Assembly: GCA_963575745.1 (NCBI GenBank)
Contig: CAUYUJ010014612.1
Location: 127,501-191,500 of the forward strand
Length of the DNA: 64,000 nt
Source of the DNA: Prorocentrum cordatum
Lineage: Eukaryota; Sar; Dinophyceae; Prorocentrales; Prorocentraceae
Reading direction: 5' to 3'
Shown: piece after piece, positions 1 through 9,990 of the stretch
Position numbering within the stretch: the stretch's first letter is position 1
Layout: each line of letters opens with the position of its first letter
Translations under genes and position numbers: made by a program
Notes under the pieces: generated by a model
The model's input: only the letters and a program-made list of their open reading frames with translations
Databases searched by the model: none
What the model was told of the DNA's origin: nothing

Positions 1-95
1 TCCTCCTCCTCCTCCTCCTCCTCCTCCTCCTCCTCCTCCTCCTCCTCCTCCTCCGCCTCCTCGTCCTCCTCCTCCACCGCCTCCACCTCCTATTC
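1..95. repeat. (TCC)n microsatellite
   Basis: The window opens inside a nearly pure (TCC)n tract (1-54) that degrades into mixed CCT/CCG triplets to about 95. Frames through it are artefacts of triplet periodicity. Confidence 0.95.
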
Positions 96-486
96 TTCCT
101 CCTCGCTTGAGGGAAGACCGAATTTGGGGCCAGATTCGCACACGACCTCGCCCGCTGAGGCCGCATTGGGGCGGAGCTCTTCGTGGGGCCAACGCTCCGC
201 GGGTCCCACTCGGGCCACAGACGGGGCTCCGTGCGGGGCATGGTCCACACGTGAGGGGCGTGCCGACAAGGGGCGGGGAGACGCACGCGAACACTCCCAG
301 AGGGGGCGCAGGCCTCGCAGGGGGCGCTCCGCGTGTTCGGGCACGGCCTGCGCGGGGGCCGTGCCGCGAGCCGCGCGGGGGCGCGTGCGGAGAGCCTCCC
401 CCAACTGGGGCCGTGCACGGGCCCCCCGAGAGGGGCGCGGGGACGGGGCCGTACCACTGGGGCCGTGTGGGGCGCTCCGCTCGGTC
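96..486. other. Unassigned GC-rich DNA
   Basis: Several overlapping open frames exist on both strands, but all are Arg/Gly/Pro/Ala-rich with no recognisable domain, as expected of very GC-rich non-coding DNA. Nothing functional was seen. Confidence 0.6.
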
Positions 487-672
487 CGGACGAAAGGGGG
501 GGATTGGGAAAGGGGGGGTTGCGGAATTTGCTGCATGCAGCTGGCTTCGGCCCCACCGAGGGGCCCATTCCTCGAGACATGGGCGCCCTCAGCGCCGGGA
601 GGCGCCGGGAAAATCAGCTGCGTGAGCTGATTCTCAAACCCCCCCTTTGCTATCCCCCCCTTTCGCCCGACC
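487..672. mobile_element. Short TIR element, copy A (CGAAAGGGGGGG ends)
   Basis: About 185 bp that starts CGAAAGGGGGGG and ends with the reverse complement CCCCCCCTTTCG, giving terminal inverted repeats of roughly 30 bp with a second G7/C7 block inside each arm. A similar sequence lies at 16178-16361, including the central block with GCATGCAGCTGG and GGCGCCGGGAAAATCAGC. It has no coding capacity, so a MITE-like element is the simplest reading. No clear target duplication is visible around this copy. Confidence 0.6.
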
Positions 673-1800
673 CGATCCGCGTGAGGCGCGATCCCCGTGA
701 GGAGCGTGCCGAAGCGGGCGGGGGAGCGCGATGTCGGAGCGCCCCAGAGGGGGCGCAGGGGGGGCCCCGCGTGGGGCACGACCCGTGTGACAGGTGCGCC
801 GAAGCCCACGCGCGAAACAACAGGGGGAGGCTTGGGAACAGGAGGAGGAGGAAGAAGAGGAGGAGGGGGAGGAAGAGGAGGAGGAGGAGGAGGGGGAGGA
901 ACAGGAAGAGCAGGGGAAGAGGAGGAGGTGGAGGTGGAACGAGGCGGGGCGCGGCACTGCGGATCCAGAGCGGAGGCCGGAACCACGGGAGGCTGTGGGC
1001 AACACCCGAAGTGGGGCCCCGGCTGCAGGGGGCAGGCGGGCGCCGGCCGGCGAGACCGGCGGACGAGCAGGGCCGGCTGCTGGCGGCTCAGCGGTGGGCC
1101 CGATGGGGCCCCGGACAGTCAAGCAGTGGCGAGGCGTCCCAGCTTGCCTATAGGCCTACCAAAAAGAGTGTTCTGAGAACTTTGCGCGGTCTGCACGTCG
1201 TGTTCTTAGATAAAATATGTCTGGCTGGGGCTGTCTGGTTGGAGCACATCGGGCTCAAGGTCTAGGAGCATTGCTTTTGTTATCTTAGAACAGGTCTGGG
1301 TTCCAAGAACGTGTCGTGGCAGGCCTATGGGAATGCCAGGACGGTCGGTCCCTGCTGGAAGACCCCGTCAAGGGGCTCGGGTGCCCTTGTGGCGCTGGGC
1401 AGCCCGCGCCCGCGAAGAGATCGGGGGGGCGATCTTTCGGGGGCGGTTGCCGTTCTCGTCGTCGTCGTCGCCCTCGCCGTCCTACCGATGGTTTTCATTC
1501 ACCGAGCACGTTCCGCTGCTCGCAAAGTGCATACTCGCAAGTGTCCGAGCACAACATGTCCTCCTCTATGTAAGGGATCGTAGATCCCACGCGGCGGGTC
1601 CAGGCCACTTGCGAGGAGGCACCTTGCGAGTGGTCGAACGCGCTTGTCAACTACGGACCTCCTCGGAACTCGAACTTCCACGTCGGGGCCTCCGCCCCGA
1701 GGGGGCCCCTGAGACGGCCAGCTGGCGCCCCAACAGTCCCCCACGAGGCTGCGTGGGGTCAGACAACGTAAATCACGGCGGGTGGTTTGTCCTTGTTCTC
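673..1800. other. Unassigned DNA with a GGA-rich patch
   Basis: 835-935 is an impure (GGA)n/(GGC)n tract. The rest is GC-rich to about 1140 and more balanced from 1150 to 1800. No frame has recognisable domain content. Confidence 0.55.
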
Positions 1801-1890
1801 GGCCTCCAGGGGCCCTGCCCAGGCCTTGGGGCCGTCAGAAAACGACTCGGGATGACAAGCCGGTCTGGGCGAAGAGGCCGACGCCCTGAA
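1785..1890 (+). repeat. Dispersed 100-130 bp repeat, copy a
   Basis: Shares a core (GTCAGAAAACGACTCGGGAT at 1832) and the flanking layout GGGGCCC...CCGTCAG...CCGGTC with 9855-9990, 13297-13425 and, more weakly, 16855-16915. Non-coding. It behaves like a short interspersed repeat; no terminal repeats are visible. Confidence 0.5.
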
Positions 1891-2344
1891 CAAAGCCTGG
1901 CGTCAAGGCTCCGGGGAGCAGGCACGGCTTGTTCTGCAGCCTCCGGGGGCCGTCCCTGCCCTGCAGATGGCAGGCGGTTCTAGCACTCCGACGTGGGTGC
2001 GCCCTGGATTCGACGTGAACTCGAAGTGGATTCGACACGGGTTCGAGACACACTCGACACGCATCCCACACGGATGCGACACGGATGCGACACGGTCTGG
2101 CGCGATGGGGCAGACGAGGTTCCCCAAAGATGCAATCCAACGTTGCGGGGGGATGTTGCTGCCCTTCAGAGGTTCGACACGCCGGCCCCCCAGGAGGTCA
2201 GTGGGGCGGACGTGGTCTGGGCTATACGGATTTCGCCGAGCAGGGTGCACCACATGAGGACGACGAAGAGTAATGTGATGCTCGTATAGGGTCTCCTGGA
2301 ACCTCTCGGGTTATTTCTGAGGCCTCTTGGGCGTGTCGGAGCGC
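1891..2344. other. Unassigned DNA
   Basis: 1995-2095 has a short degenerate repetition of TTCGA and CGACACGG words. No gene was recognised. Confidence 0.5.
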
Positions 2345-2590
2345 TTACTGATCTACGCCTTCCGGGTAGGGCCCGAGTAGTTGGGGTCGGTAAATCGCGC
2401 CGCATCGACGATGAATCGGCAAGGCTGCTCGATGTGGAGCCCGATCATCTCCATGCGGACGTCGCCGCTGCATCACCGCCGTCGCCGATGCAGCTGCGAT
2501 GTGGGGAGATCCTCCGACCCCATCCATTTCGACCCCATCTGGGAGGCCTCTAGATGTGATGTTCGTATGATCTTTTCTGAAACCTCTTGG
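2345..2590. mobile_element. Degenerate foldback element, diverged copy of 15461-15659
   Basis: Carries GGGGTCGGtAAATCGCGCCGCATCG on the left and GGAGATCCTCCGACCCCAT...CTGGGAGGCCTCTAGA on the right, matching the arms of the better-preserved foldback at 15461-15659. The arms have diverged, so this copy looks older. Confidence 0.5.
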
Positions 2591-3115
2591 TCCATCCCTG
2601 AGGCCACTTAGGCACGTCGGAGCGCTTATTGGGCCAACCTTCAGTCCCACGGTAGAGGACGCTGTGAAATTCGGCTTGCCCCAGGATGCAGAGTCGTTGG
2701 GGCATCATTTGAGTGCTGCTCTTGTTGAACCGCTTGTCTGCAGCAGGTCCAAGCTGGCCACTTGTCCAAACACGGGGTGTTCATATGGCGCACATGCACG
2801 CATCATCCGGCTCCCCTCGGGGAGGCCCCATGAGACAGACTGAGGTGTTTGCGCTACTGTTGTGCACTGAGTCGGTCGCCTTTTGAGTGTTCCAGCGATT
2901 GGACCACAAAGATCCCACATGCATGCCATGCAGAGAAGGCACCGCATCACACATTCAATAGTCGCGACTGTACGTTTTACACAAAGCAGCGTTTCTGCTC
3001 TATGCAACAGCTTTGGTGTCTAAAGCAGTCTGTAGTCGCGATGACCCCTTGTTTCCCTAGGGGGGCGGGTGAGGAGCATGCGGGCGCTCATTCGGATAGG
3101 AGTACTGTATACGGA
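2591..3115. other. Unassigned DNA
   Basis: Balanced composition and no convincing coding frame or repeat. Confidence 0.4.
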
Positions 3116-3299
3116 GCGGTTGCTTCATCACCATCACCACAACCATCATCCACAGCGACACTTTGCCATGACCACCGACAACAATACAGCATCGTCATAT
3201 TCTCCGTGCCCATCATAATCATGGTCATCATCAGCACCGTCATCATCTGCATCGGAATCAGCAGCAGCAGCTGCAGCAGCAACACCGGCAGCATCACCA
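3116..3299. repeat. CAT/CAC/CAG-rich low-complexity tract
   Basis: Impure triplets, mostly CAT, CAC and CAG, fill the space just upstream of the spliced-leader relict. Confidence 0.7.
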
Positions 3300-3336
3300 T
3301 CCGTAGCCATCATGGCTCAAGCCATTTTGGCCCAAG
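3300..3336 (+). other. Tandem relict of dinoflagellate spliced leader (DinoSL)
   Basis: 3300-3321 matches the 22-nt dinoflagellate spliced leader at 20 of 22 positions; the two mismatches are in the T run, which reads CAT here. It is followed without a gap by 3322-3336, a second leader copy that begins exactly after the CCGTAG hexamer and has one mismatch (GGCCCAAG for GGCTCAAG). A full leader followed by one truncated after CCGTAG is the signature of a trans-spliced mRNA that was reverse transcribed, inserted, transcribed and trans-spliced again at the internal AG. It marks a retroposed cDNA reading to the right and is the strongest taxonomic marker in the window. Confidence 0.85.
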
Positions 3337-3342
3337 CCGGGG

Positions 3343-3356
3343 GGACTAGAGCTTGG
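3343..3356 (+). repeat. Left 14-bp direct repeat flanking the LINE
   Basis: GGACTAGAGCTTGG occurs here and again at 7337-7350, exactly bracketing the LINE-like segment. Length and placement suit a target-site duplication from target-primed reverse transcription. Confidence 0.6.
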
Positions 3357-3480
3357 GGCAGTGCGGCCCAGTCCTGTTTGCTCGCTCTCCTCATCCGACC
3401 TAGATCCTCATCTCTCGGGCGCGAAGGCGCGCAAGGGTACCGACATCCTGATTTCTGAGCGGGCAGCCCGAGCAGCAAAA

Positions 3481-4440
3481 ATGAATGAGTCCCTTACGTC
3501 GGTCACGGCACAGGCCGTCGAGCTTGTTTTTCACGTCAAGGCTTTGCACGTTGGGCTGGGAGAACAGAAAGCGCACATTGCAAAGACTGGGGTGGCTTTC
3601 CTTCGTTTGTGGGCGAACAGCAGTGAGTTTGGCGACAGCAGCGACAAGTGCGGTGATGCCAGCTCGGCGAAAAAAACAAGAACCACTCGTCGTCCTCGTC
3701 TCGGCTATCCCGACCTGTGTCGAAGGCCAGCCTCGTGCGACTCACTGATGAGTTCGTTCGTATGGTTCGCTTAGAAACTGGTATCGCAGTGTCTTCTATT
3801 TGTGCTACCGAGCATGCACAGTCGGCGATAAAAGGTCGCCCTTCATATTTTTCGAAGACCGTGATTCTAGCATTCCCGTTGGCATATGCAGCCTCTGACC
3901 CCGTCGAGACGTTCAGGAGGAACTACCCTGATGGCTTCGAGTAAACCACCCCCAGAGGCCCCCGTGCGTTGCGTCTTCAGGCCTTCCGTGATAGCGGGAC
4001 GAACAGGCAGTTCACGGTGCTGTCTCAGATTCGCTGCGATTTCAAGGCCGCAGTGAGGGCCAATTCGCCCCGCGCGAAGTGGCCCATCGGTTCGTCAGTC
4101 GGCAACGCGTTCATCTTTGCAACAAACGAAGAGACAGATGATGCAGCGAAGCTCTTCCACTTTTCGAAACCGAGTTCAATTCGGGAGATGCCCCGCGCAG
4201 TCGCTCTCGCCCGCCGCTTCGGGGCTGGTGGGCAGCAGATGGTCGTGGACAAAGTCATGGGCCAGTTGGGGGCTTGGCCCTGCAGGGGCGGGGTGGCTCA
4301 CGCCAGACATTGCCTTTCTATTGTGCGCAGGCCAATTTCGAGAGGTGGAGCTCGTTGCAGGGGCGCTCGGGGCGTTCGCGCACATCCCCTGCGTCTCGAA
4401 GAAGCCGCTATCTGTCGCCAATTGTAATGCTCGGCGTCTC
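3481..4440 (+). pseudogene. LINE ORF1-like remnant (three frames)
   Basis: Protein-like stretches continue from frame to frame: 3481-3774 (amphipathic, starts MNESLTSVTAQAVEL), 3717-3944, then 3969-4427. They have mixed charge and non-repetitive composition, unlike the repeat-driven frames around them. No RNA-recognition or zinc-knuckle motif was found. Assignment to ORF1 rests only on position upstream of the endonuclease and RT domains, so it is tentative. At least two frameshifts make an intact product impossible. Confidence 0.35.
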
Positions 4441-4458
4441 TTCGCTAGCGCTTGAAGT

Positions 4459-5302
4459 ATGCGAGTCCGTGCGTATAAACGTTGGAAACGGTTGAGTGCT
4501 TTGACCAGGCGCGCCCATATCGTCTGCATTCAGGAGTCGCACGGGCATCTTGGGGGCCTTGCTACTTTCCGCGAGTATGTGTCCGAATCGCGTGCTTCCC
4601 CTGAGCCGCGCCCTGAGAATTATCCTGGCCATTTGGTCCTGGCTTGCATTCAATGGAGGCCGGCTGCGTGTTTCATCGCTTTCCTTTTGCAGCGTTTGAT
4701 TCCTGGCAAGGTGTCGTGCGTTCAGGTTTGGGGTGGCTCTGGCCCCCCAGGGCCCGTTGCCGCTTACGTGCTAAATGCCGACGCAGGGACTGGCAACTAG
4801 CGCCGCCGCCTTTCTATCATCCGCGCCGCCCTGCCCCCCTAATCCTGCGCCCAGCGACGGGGGGCGGCTGAATCTTGAGACGGGGCAGACTGGCAGAGGC
4901 GACGCGACCTTCACTCGTGAGTGGAATTATGTTTTTGGGGTCTGGTCGAATGCGTTTCAGCCGCAGGCTACTCGCCGCGCGCGTCGGGGCCCTGAGGTCG
5001 TCTCGACTGCCCGACTCGATCGACTGTGCGTTGACGTTCTTCCAGTGGTTTTGGTGGATCCTGTTGATGATGGTGCTGCCTTGGGAGCGACTGCGGACCT
5101 CGTGAACCTGTCCGACCATGTTCCCGCGATGATCAGCATTGCCCCGAAGCCCCGTCTTTCTGACGGTCCGCTTCGGGCCCCTGGTTGTGCCATCGGCACG
5201 ATTGTATTGCGCGGCGTTCTGACTGACAGGATTGAGGCGGTAAGCGAGTCTGCGCCGATCCGCGCGCGCTTGGCCAGAGCCAAGGAAGGTGGCGACGCAT
5301 GA
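4459..5302 (+). pseudogene. LINE endonuclease (APE-type) domain, broken
   Basis: The segment at 4459-4800 has the N-terminal endonuclease signature HIVCIQESHG (4519-4548), where the Glu of QE.HG is the metal-binding residue in this family. The C-terminal signature SDHVP (5111-5125) lies in another frame (4775-5302) and matches the SDHxP motif that ends APE-like endonucleases. The domain nicks target DNA in active LINEs. The frame change between the two motifs, plus missing middle motifs, means no active enzyme can be made. Order and spacing relative to the RT domain support the call. Confidence 0.6.
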
Positions 5303-5801
5303 CGCGCGCTCAGAGCTTCGGAAGACGATGCGCCGCCGCCGTTTGGCGGCGCCTCCGCGCGTCTCACGGCTCCCCGCGGCTGCCGCGCGAGATTTCAATA
5401 TCGCATCGCTCGAGCCGCGCGCGCCTGCCCTGTGCTCCCTTCCGCATTCAACGTGGATGCCGCTGGCCTTTCTGATCTTCCCAGTCAGCGCGCGAACACT
5501 GCCGCGCGAAAAATCAACTCTTGGACGCCCGAGAAGAGGCCATCCCGTTGGCAAGAGATTTCCCCGATCACGAAGTGTCGCTCAAGCGCGCAAGTGCACA
5601 GTGCATTTGACCGCGGCGGCGCAGTCTGGACACGTTTGTTCGCCTTGGTTAAATACTTGTGGAGCACGCCGGTGCACCATGCACGTCTGCGCAGCATGCC
5701 GGTGCCGAACTCGATCGTCGCAGGGTTGTTGTCTTTGCTGCTCAACCTACCAATTCTACCTCTTGCTTCTCACATCCGGCGTAGTGATGTGATCGTTCCA
5801 C

Positions 5802-6782
5802 ATGTGGCGCTGCCTTGGGGGCGCGATTACTTTGCCGAACTCGTCTACTGTGCTTGGGACTCCTACTCTTGGAGATGATAGTTGCCTTACGCATGCTGGA
5901 AACACCCTGGGGCCACGGGTGCCCTGTTCGACTTCTACCGCCATTGCGTCGCCCGCCCTGTCGATCCCCGCCCTGGCGACTTTCACGAAATGCTTCTGGC
6001 CTTCGACTGGGATCACGCCACTTTGCTCGCTCGCCACCCCACTCGAGAGCCATCGTCGGCTCGCCCGCGCTCCATGGGGCGCGCTGAATGCGAGCTTGCG
6101 GGCCCTCCCGCTGGGGTCAGCAGTCGCGCCATCCACTCACGTCAGCCGGGCGGCGCTCCTGGCCGCTCTACTTGCGAGGGCAGCATCTCAAGCCATGCAG
6201 ATGGTCTGTCGGCGCATTTTGACGATCGACAGGGAGCAATTGAACGCGCGGACTTCAATGCCACTCTCCCATTGTACATGTATCGAACGGGCGCTATCCG
6301 TATGGGGGCGCATGGGTTGCTCTGCATGGACGGATCGGCTTTCCGATAATCTGTGCCAGGGCAAGGCTGCTCAGGTGCACTTCCGCGGCGTAGCCCTGGC
6401 CTCCTTCTTGGTGGGTCGTGGGGTCCGTCAGGGTTGCCCTGCATCTATGCTCCTGTCGGCCGTGGGCTCAGTATGCCGTTGGCTAATCGCTGCACTTCCC
6501 GTTGGGGTCAGCCTGTCAGGTCACGCGGGCGACCTTCGACCCTTTCTGGGCGCACCGTTTATTCTCTTGGGCCAGATGTTTGATAAGGTCTGCGTGCTCG
6601 CTGATGCTATCGAGCTGGGGTTGCATTTCGGGGAATGGTCTGTTCTTGTCTGTGGGCCTACGGGCGTGAATGCCGTCCCGGGCATTTCTTTGAGACTTGG
6701 CGGTGGCTGTGAGCAATTCTCCTTGGTGGCTAGGTGCAGGGGTCTGGGGGTGTCTGCGGGGGCCTTATGCTCACCGCAATAG
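5802..6782 (+). pseudogene. LINE reverse-transcriptase domain, catalytically dead
   Basis: The open frame contains GVRQGCPAS (6420-6446), the conserved RQGCPLSP-type motif of LINE reverse transcriptases. At the expected distance downstream, where the catalytic FADD/YADD box should be, it reads HAGDL (6522-6536): one essential Asp is Gly and the aromatic residue is His. The frame opens only part-way through the domain; earlier fingers segments are in other frames (5432-5878, 5882-6349). The downstream frame ends at 6782 and 6783-7265 has only scraps. Function is lost; identity as a LINE RT is fairly secure from the RQGCP context. Confidence 0.65.
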
Positions 6783-7336
6783 CTCCCCGACCCAGTCTGA
6801 CAAGTATTCGCGCGTGTAAGATTCGCCTCGTGGGCGCCAGCCAAGCGGGGCCGATCTTCGCCTGAAGCGTTTGCGCTGTCTCCGCACTCGGCTACGCGTT
6901 CCAATTTCATCGCCCCGCGCCGCTTCTGTGCCAACTTGAAGATAGGAAGATAGGTCGTTGCAGATCATCCAAACTGGCCTTCGGCGCAGGCTGCAACGCG
7001 CAGCGCTTTTCAATTCATCGCATTGCGCAAGCGTTTGTATATCGCCGTGCCCAGGGGGCCCAGGACTGGCGACGGCCCCGAAGCGACTTGCAGCAGATGC
7101 GGTCATTCCATGGACTCCATTTTGGGTTGATTTTCTCGCGGCCGCATTCGAACTGATTGTAGTGGCCTTCGGCCAGTGCCGCCGATCCGGGGCGCTCCGA
7201 CTGATGTGATCCTTCTTCGCCCTCGTCCCTCCTCTCTTTTTCCCTCCCCTCCTCTCACTCAGCATTTATCGAAGACGCCTACGGCGAATCACCGCCGCCC
7301 CCTGCCTTTTTGGAAACGCCGATGTGGCCGAAAGTT

Positions 7337-7350
7337 GGACTAGAGCTTGG
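7337..7350 (+). repeat. Right 14-bp direct repeat flanking the LINE
   Basis: Second copy of GGACTAGAGCTTGG, identical to 3343-3356. Confidence 0.6.
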
Positions 7351-7457
7351 CCAAGCTATCGGACCATGAGTTCCCCGAGTCGGTTTGGAAAGCTTTCGGG
7401 GAACACATGGGAGAGAATGATTATGAACAGGAAGAGGAAGAGGAAGAAATAGAGTAG
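7344..7457 (+). pseudogene. Possible 3' end of the retroposed cDNA interrupted by the LINE
   Basis: Directly right of the LINE, a 37-codon frame reads SLAKLSDHEFPESVWKAFGE and ends in an acidic Glu-rich tail before TAG at 7455. Composition is protein-like and unlike the repeats that follow. If the LINE is removed, this frame lies only a few bases from the relict leader at 3300-3336, so it may be the remnant of the original trans-spliced gene. The family is unknown, no start codon is visible, and the call is speculative. Confidence 0.25.
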
Positions 7458-7459
7458 GA

Positions 7460-8130
7460 GGATGAGGGTTGTTAGGAGTCTCTTGGGGCACCCTTGGGGT
7501 CTGTTGGGGGCTTCTTGGGGGCCTCTTCGAGGCCTCTTGGAGGCATCTTGGGGGCCTCCTTGGGCCTCTTGGGGGCCTTTGGGGGCTTCCTGGGGGTCTC
7601 TTTGGCCGTCTTAGGGCGTTCCTGGTCCGTCTGACGCCGTCTGGAGCCGTCTTGGGGGCCTCTCTGGGCCGTCTTGGGGCCCTCTTGGGGCGCTTCAGGG
7701 CCGTCTTGGAGGCCATGTTGGGCGTCTTGGAGGCCTCTTGGGCCGTCTTGGGGCGCTCTTGGGGCCGTCTTGGGGGGCCCTTGGGCCGTCATAGGGCCTT
7801 CTTGGAGGCCTCTTGGGCGATCTTGGGGGCCTCTTGGGCCGTCGGAAGGCCGAAAAGATGAAAACGCAAAAAACCTTCAAAAACCTAAGGACAAACCAAT
7901 GATTTTGGCCTCTTCGGGCTCTCCTGGAGAACGTCTTGGAGGCCTCGTGGGCCATCTTGGAGGCATCTTGGGGCCATCTTGGCCGTCTTGGAGGGCATCT
8001 TGGGCCGTCTTGGAGGCATCTTGGAGCCATCTTACCCGTCTTGGAGGCCATCGTGGCCGTCTTGGAAGCATCTTGGAGGCCATCTTGGGCCATCTTGGCC
8101 GTCTTGGAGGCCATCTTGGGCCAAGTTGGG
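7460..8130 (+). repeat. G-rich minisatellite, CTTGGGG/GGCCTCTTGGGG type
   Basis: Degenerate 15-18 bp units built on CTTGGGGGCCT, CTTGGGGCGC and TCTTGGAGGC, briefly interrupted at 7850-7915. Both strands stay open over hundreds of bases because units are often multiples of three; those frames (Trp/Gly-rich one way, Pro/Arg-rich the other) are artefacts. The same family recurs at 8370-8560, 14690-14990, 15060-15250 and 28170-28240, and inverted at 37670-37858 and 44993-45150. Confidence 0.85.
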
Positions 8131-8369
8131 GCAACAAAGGCATTGACAGACGGATTTTCGGAAATTTACGGGTGGCCGGCGGGACGGGCCGAAGCCCACT
8201 GGGGAGTTCTTTTAGAAAAAGAACCAAAACCAAAACTGAATCATCCAGCACGCCGTGCACCCCTGCAAGCAGGGGGCGGCGGATCCAGTGGCCGTCGGCC
8301 TATCCCGCCACCGTGCGTGGGTGGTGGGTCAGAGGCCTCATGGATGCTGGTTGGGATCTCGTGGTTGGC
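8131..8369. other. Unassigned spacer between minisatellite blocks
   Basis: No gene or structured repeat was recognised. Confidence 0.4.
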
Positions 8370-8560
8370 TGGGACTTCTGGGGGCCTCTTGGGCGCCTCT
8401 TGGGGCTTCTTGGGGGCCTCTTGGGCTCTTGGGGCCACTAGAGGGCCTCTTGGGGGTCTCTTGGGAGCCTCTTGGGGCTTCTTGGGGGCCTCTTCTGCGC
8501 CCCTTGGGGCCTCTTGGAGGCCTCCTCAGAGCTTCTTGGTGCGGGAGGGGTGGTACTCGA
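8370..8560 (+). repeat. G-rich minisatellite, second block
   Basis: Same CTTGGGGGCCTCTTGGG family as 7460-8130. Confidence 0.8.
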
Positions 8561-9110
8561 GTTCGGAACCCCCTCGGAGGCCACGATCCTTGTGACGGGT
8601 GTCAAAAAACGCATCCGCCGGAAACTCGCACCCCCCCCCCCTTATCCCCCCCTTCCCCGGCAGAGCCACCCCGGCAACCCCCCCAGAGGCTGAGGCTCAG
8701 CCTCGAGGCTGTAGCTGAGACTCCTTGAAACTCACACGCCGGATCGGCGGATTTTATTACGGCGGCGTTGCAGGACCCCCCCCGCTCCCCGCGCAGCTCT
8801 GCCCTGGCGACCCAGCGCCTGCGACGCAAGCCCAGCTCATTTGTTCCTTGAGAGATGCGTAGCAGTGTGGCGTGATGGCTGGCGAACATGCCAGAATAAT
8901 GCTGCATTCCCCTCCTTCCCCCTGCAGTTGGTTTTTTGTTGCAATTTGCACTGCGCAAAGTTTGCTGGGCGGTTTCTTGGTTGTTGCGACCCTGCGGTCC
9001 CTGTGCCGAAGACTCTGGACTTCGGCTCGCTTTCGCACGCAGCCTGAGTTTGGTCGTTTTCGCTGTCGCGATTGTCCCGACGATGAGTGTCGCTACTCCA
9101 AATCCATTCT
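8561..9110. other. Unassigned DNA
   Basis: Holds C-homopolymers (8628-8640) and a small hairpin around 8691-8709 (GAGGCTGA, loop, TCAGCCTC). No gene was recognised. Confidence 0.45.
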
Positions 9111-9292
9111 TAATCGACCCCCAGAAAAACTAGACCCCCCTCCAAATGCGACCTAATATTCTGGATCCCCCCCCTCTTCGACGGAGCGCCTTAATAAACT
9201 GGACCCCCTAAGCTCGAATCCATAGAAAGCGCCCCAATAAACTGGACCCCCCCAGTTACAAAACAGGCGCCTTAAGAAACCAGACCCGGGGG
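9111..9292 (+). repeat. Short direct repeats, AATAAACTGGACCCCC type
   Basis: Four copies, about 45-55 bp apart, of a module like GCGCCTTAATAAACTGGACC followed by a C run (near 9165, 9190, 9230 and 9270). The last copies have decayed. Non-coding. Confidence 0.65.
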
Positions 9293-9312
9293 GCGATTAA
9301 TGAGGGATTTGG

Positions 9313-9469
9313 GGTAGTGGCGATGCTGATGTTGGCTTTGATGAAGATGATGCTGGTGATGCTGAGGATGGCGGAGATGAGGTAGAACGGACGAGGATGA
9401 GCAGGACATGGATGAGTAGGACTAGATTGAGGATGATGATGATGATAATGATGATGATGGTGATGATGC

Positions 9470-9536
<67 letters not shown>

Positions 9537-9541
9537 GATGT

Positions 9542-9578
<37 letters not shown>

Positions 9579-9640
9579 CAGGATGAGAGTGTGGATGAAT
9601 ATGATCATGAGGACGAGGATATGATGATGAGGATATGATG
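9313..9640 (+). repeat. (GAT)n array with conserved flank, copy 1
   Basis: A near-pure (GAT)n tract (about 9433-9580) preceded by about 125 bp of semi-unique flank starting GTAGTGGCGATGCTGATGTT. The same flank occurs in reverse complement at 11140-11262 next to a (CAT)n tract, so microsatellite and flank have been duplicated as a unit. His-, Met- or Asp-rich frames here are artefacts. Confidence 0.8.
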
Positions 9641-9854
9641 ATGACCACGGCCCCACGGGTTGGTTCTCCATTGTCGACCTGGGCCCGTCCCCCCGCCCCA
9701 TCCTGGCCTTGCTTTCCCCTTCCTCGGCCCTCTGCTGCGTCGACGGTCGGGCTCTCCCGACGCTGAGCGTGCTGTGACCCTCTGCACCTTCGTCGAATGC
9801 TTCGTTCACTCCCCAGACCCCCATCGAGGAATGAAAAAATCATGACGGGAGGTG
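9641..9854. other. Unassigned DNA
   Basis: No feature seen. Confidence 0.4.
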
Positions 9855-9990
9855 TTTCGCAATTCTCGGCATCTGGGGGCCCCTACCGGCCCTCGGGAGC
9901 GTCAGAAAACGACTCGGGATGAACAACCGGTCCCGGGGAATGGGTCGGGACCCCTGGGGGTCGACGTTTTGAACCAATCATGACGTCGGG
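9855..9990 (+). repeat. Dispersed 100-130 bp repeat, copy b
   Basis: Aligns over its length with 13297-13425: GGGGCCC, GTCAGAAAACGACTCGGGAT, CCGGTCC, GGGGAATGGGTCG and a downstream TGACGTCGG block. Also matches 1785-1890 over the core. Confidence 0.6.

Larger units (their letters stand above)
3357..7336 (+). mobile_element. Decayed LINE-type non-LTR retrotransposon
   Basis: A 3.98-kb segment between the 14-bp repeats carries the expected order: ORF1-like remnants (3481-4440), an apurinic-endonuclease-like domain (4459-5170) and a reverse-transcriptase domain (about 5290-6800). Every domain is broken by frameshifts or stops, and the catalytic RT motif is damaged (see 5802-6782). The 3' end has no poly-A tail. 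It sits inside the sequence that begins with the relict spliced leader, so the order of events appears to be cDNA retroposition first and LINE insertion second. Confidence 0.65.

Noticed and set aside
9256-9843. Poly-His, poly-Met or poly-Asp proteins at the GAT/CAT arrays (also 10334-11419 and 47107-48069)
   Set aside because: Microsatellite translations.
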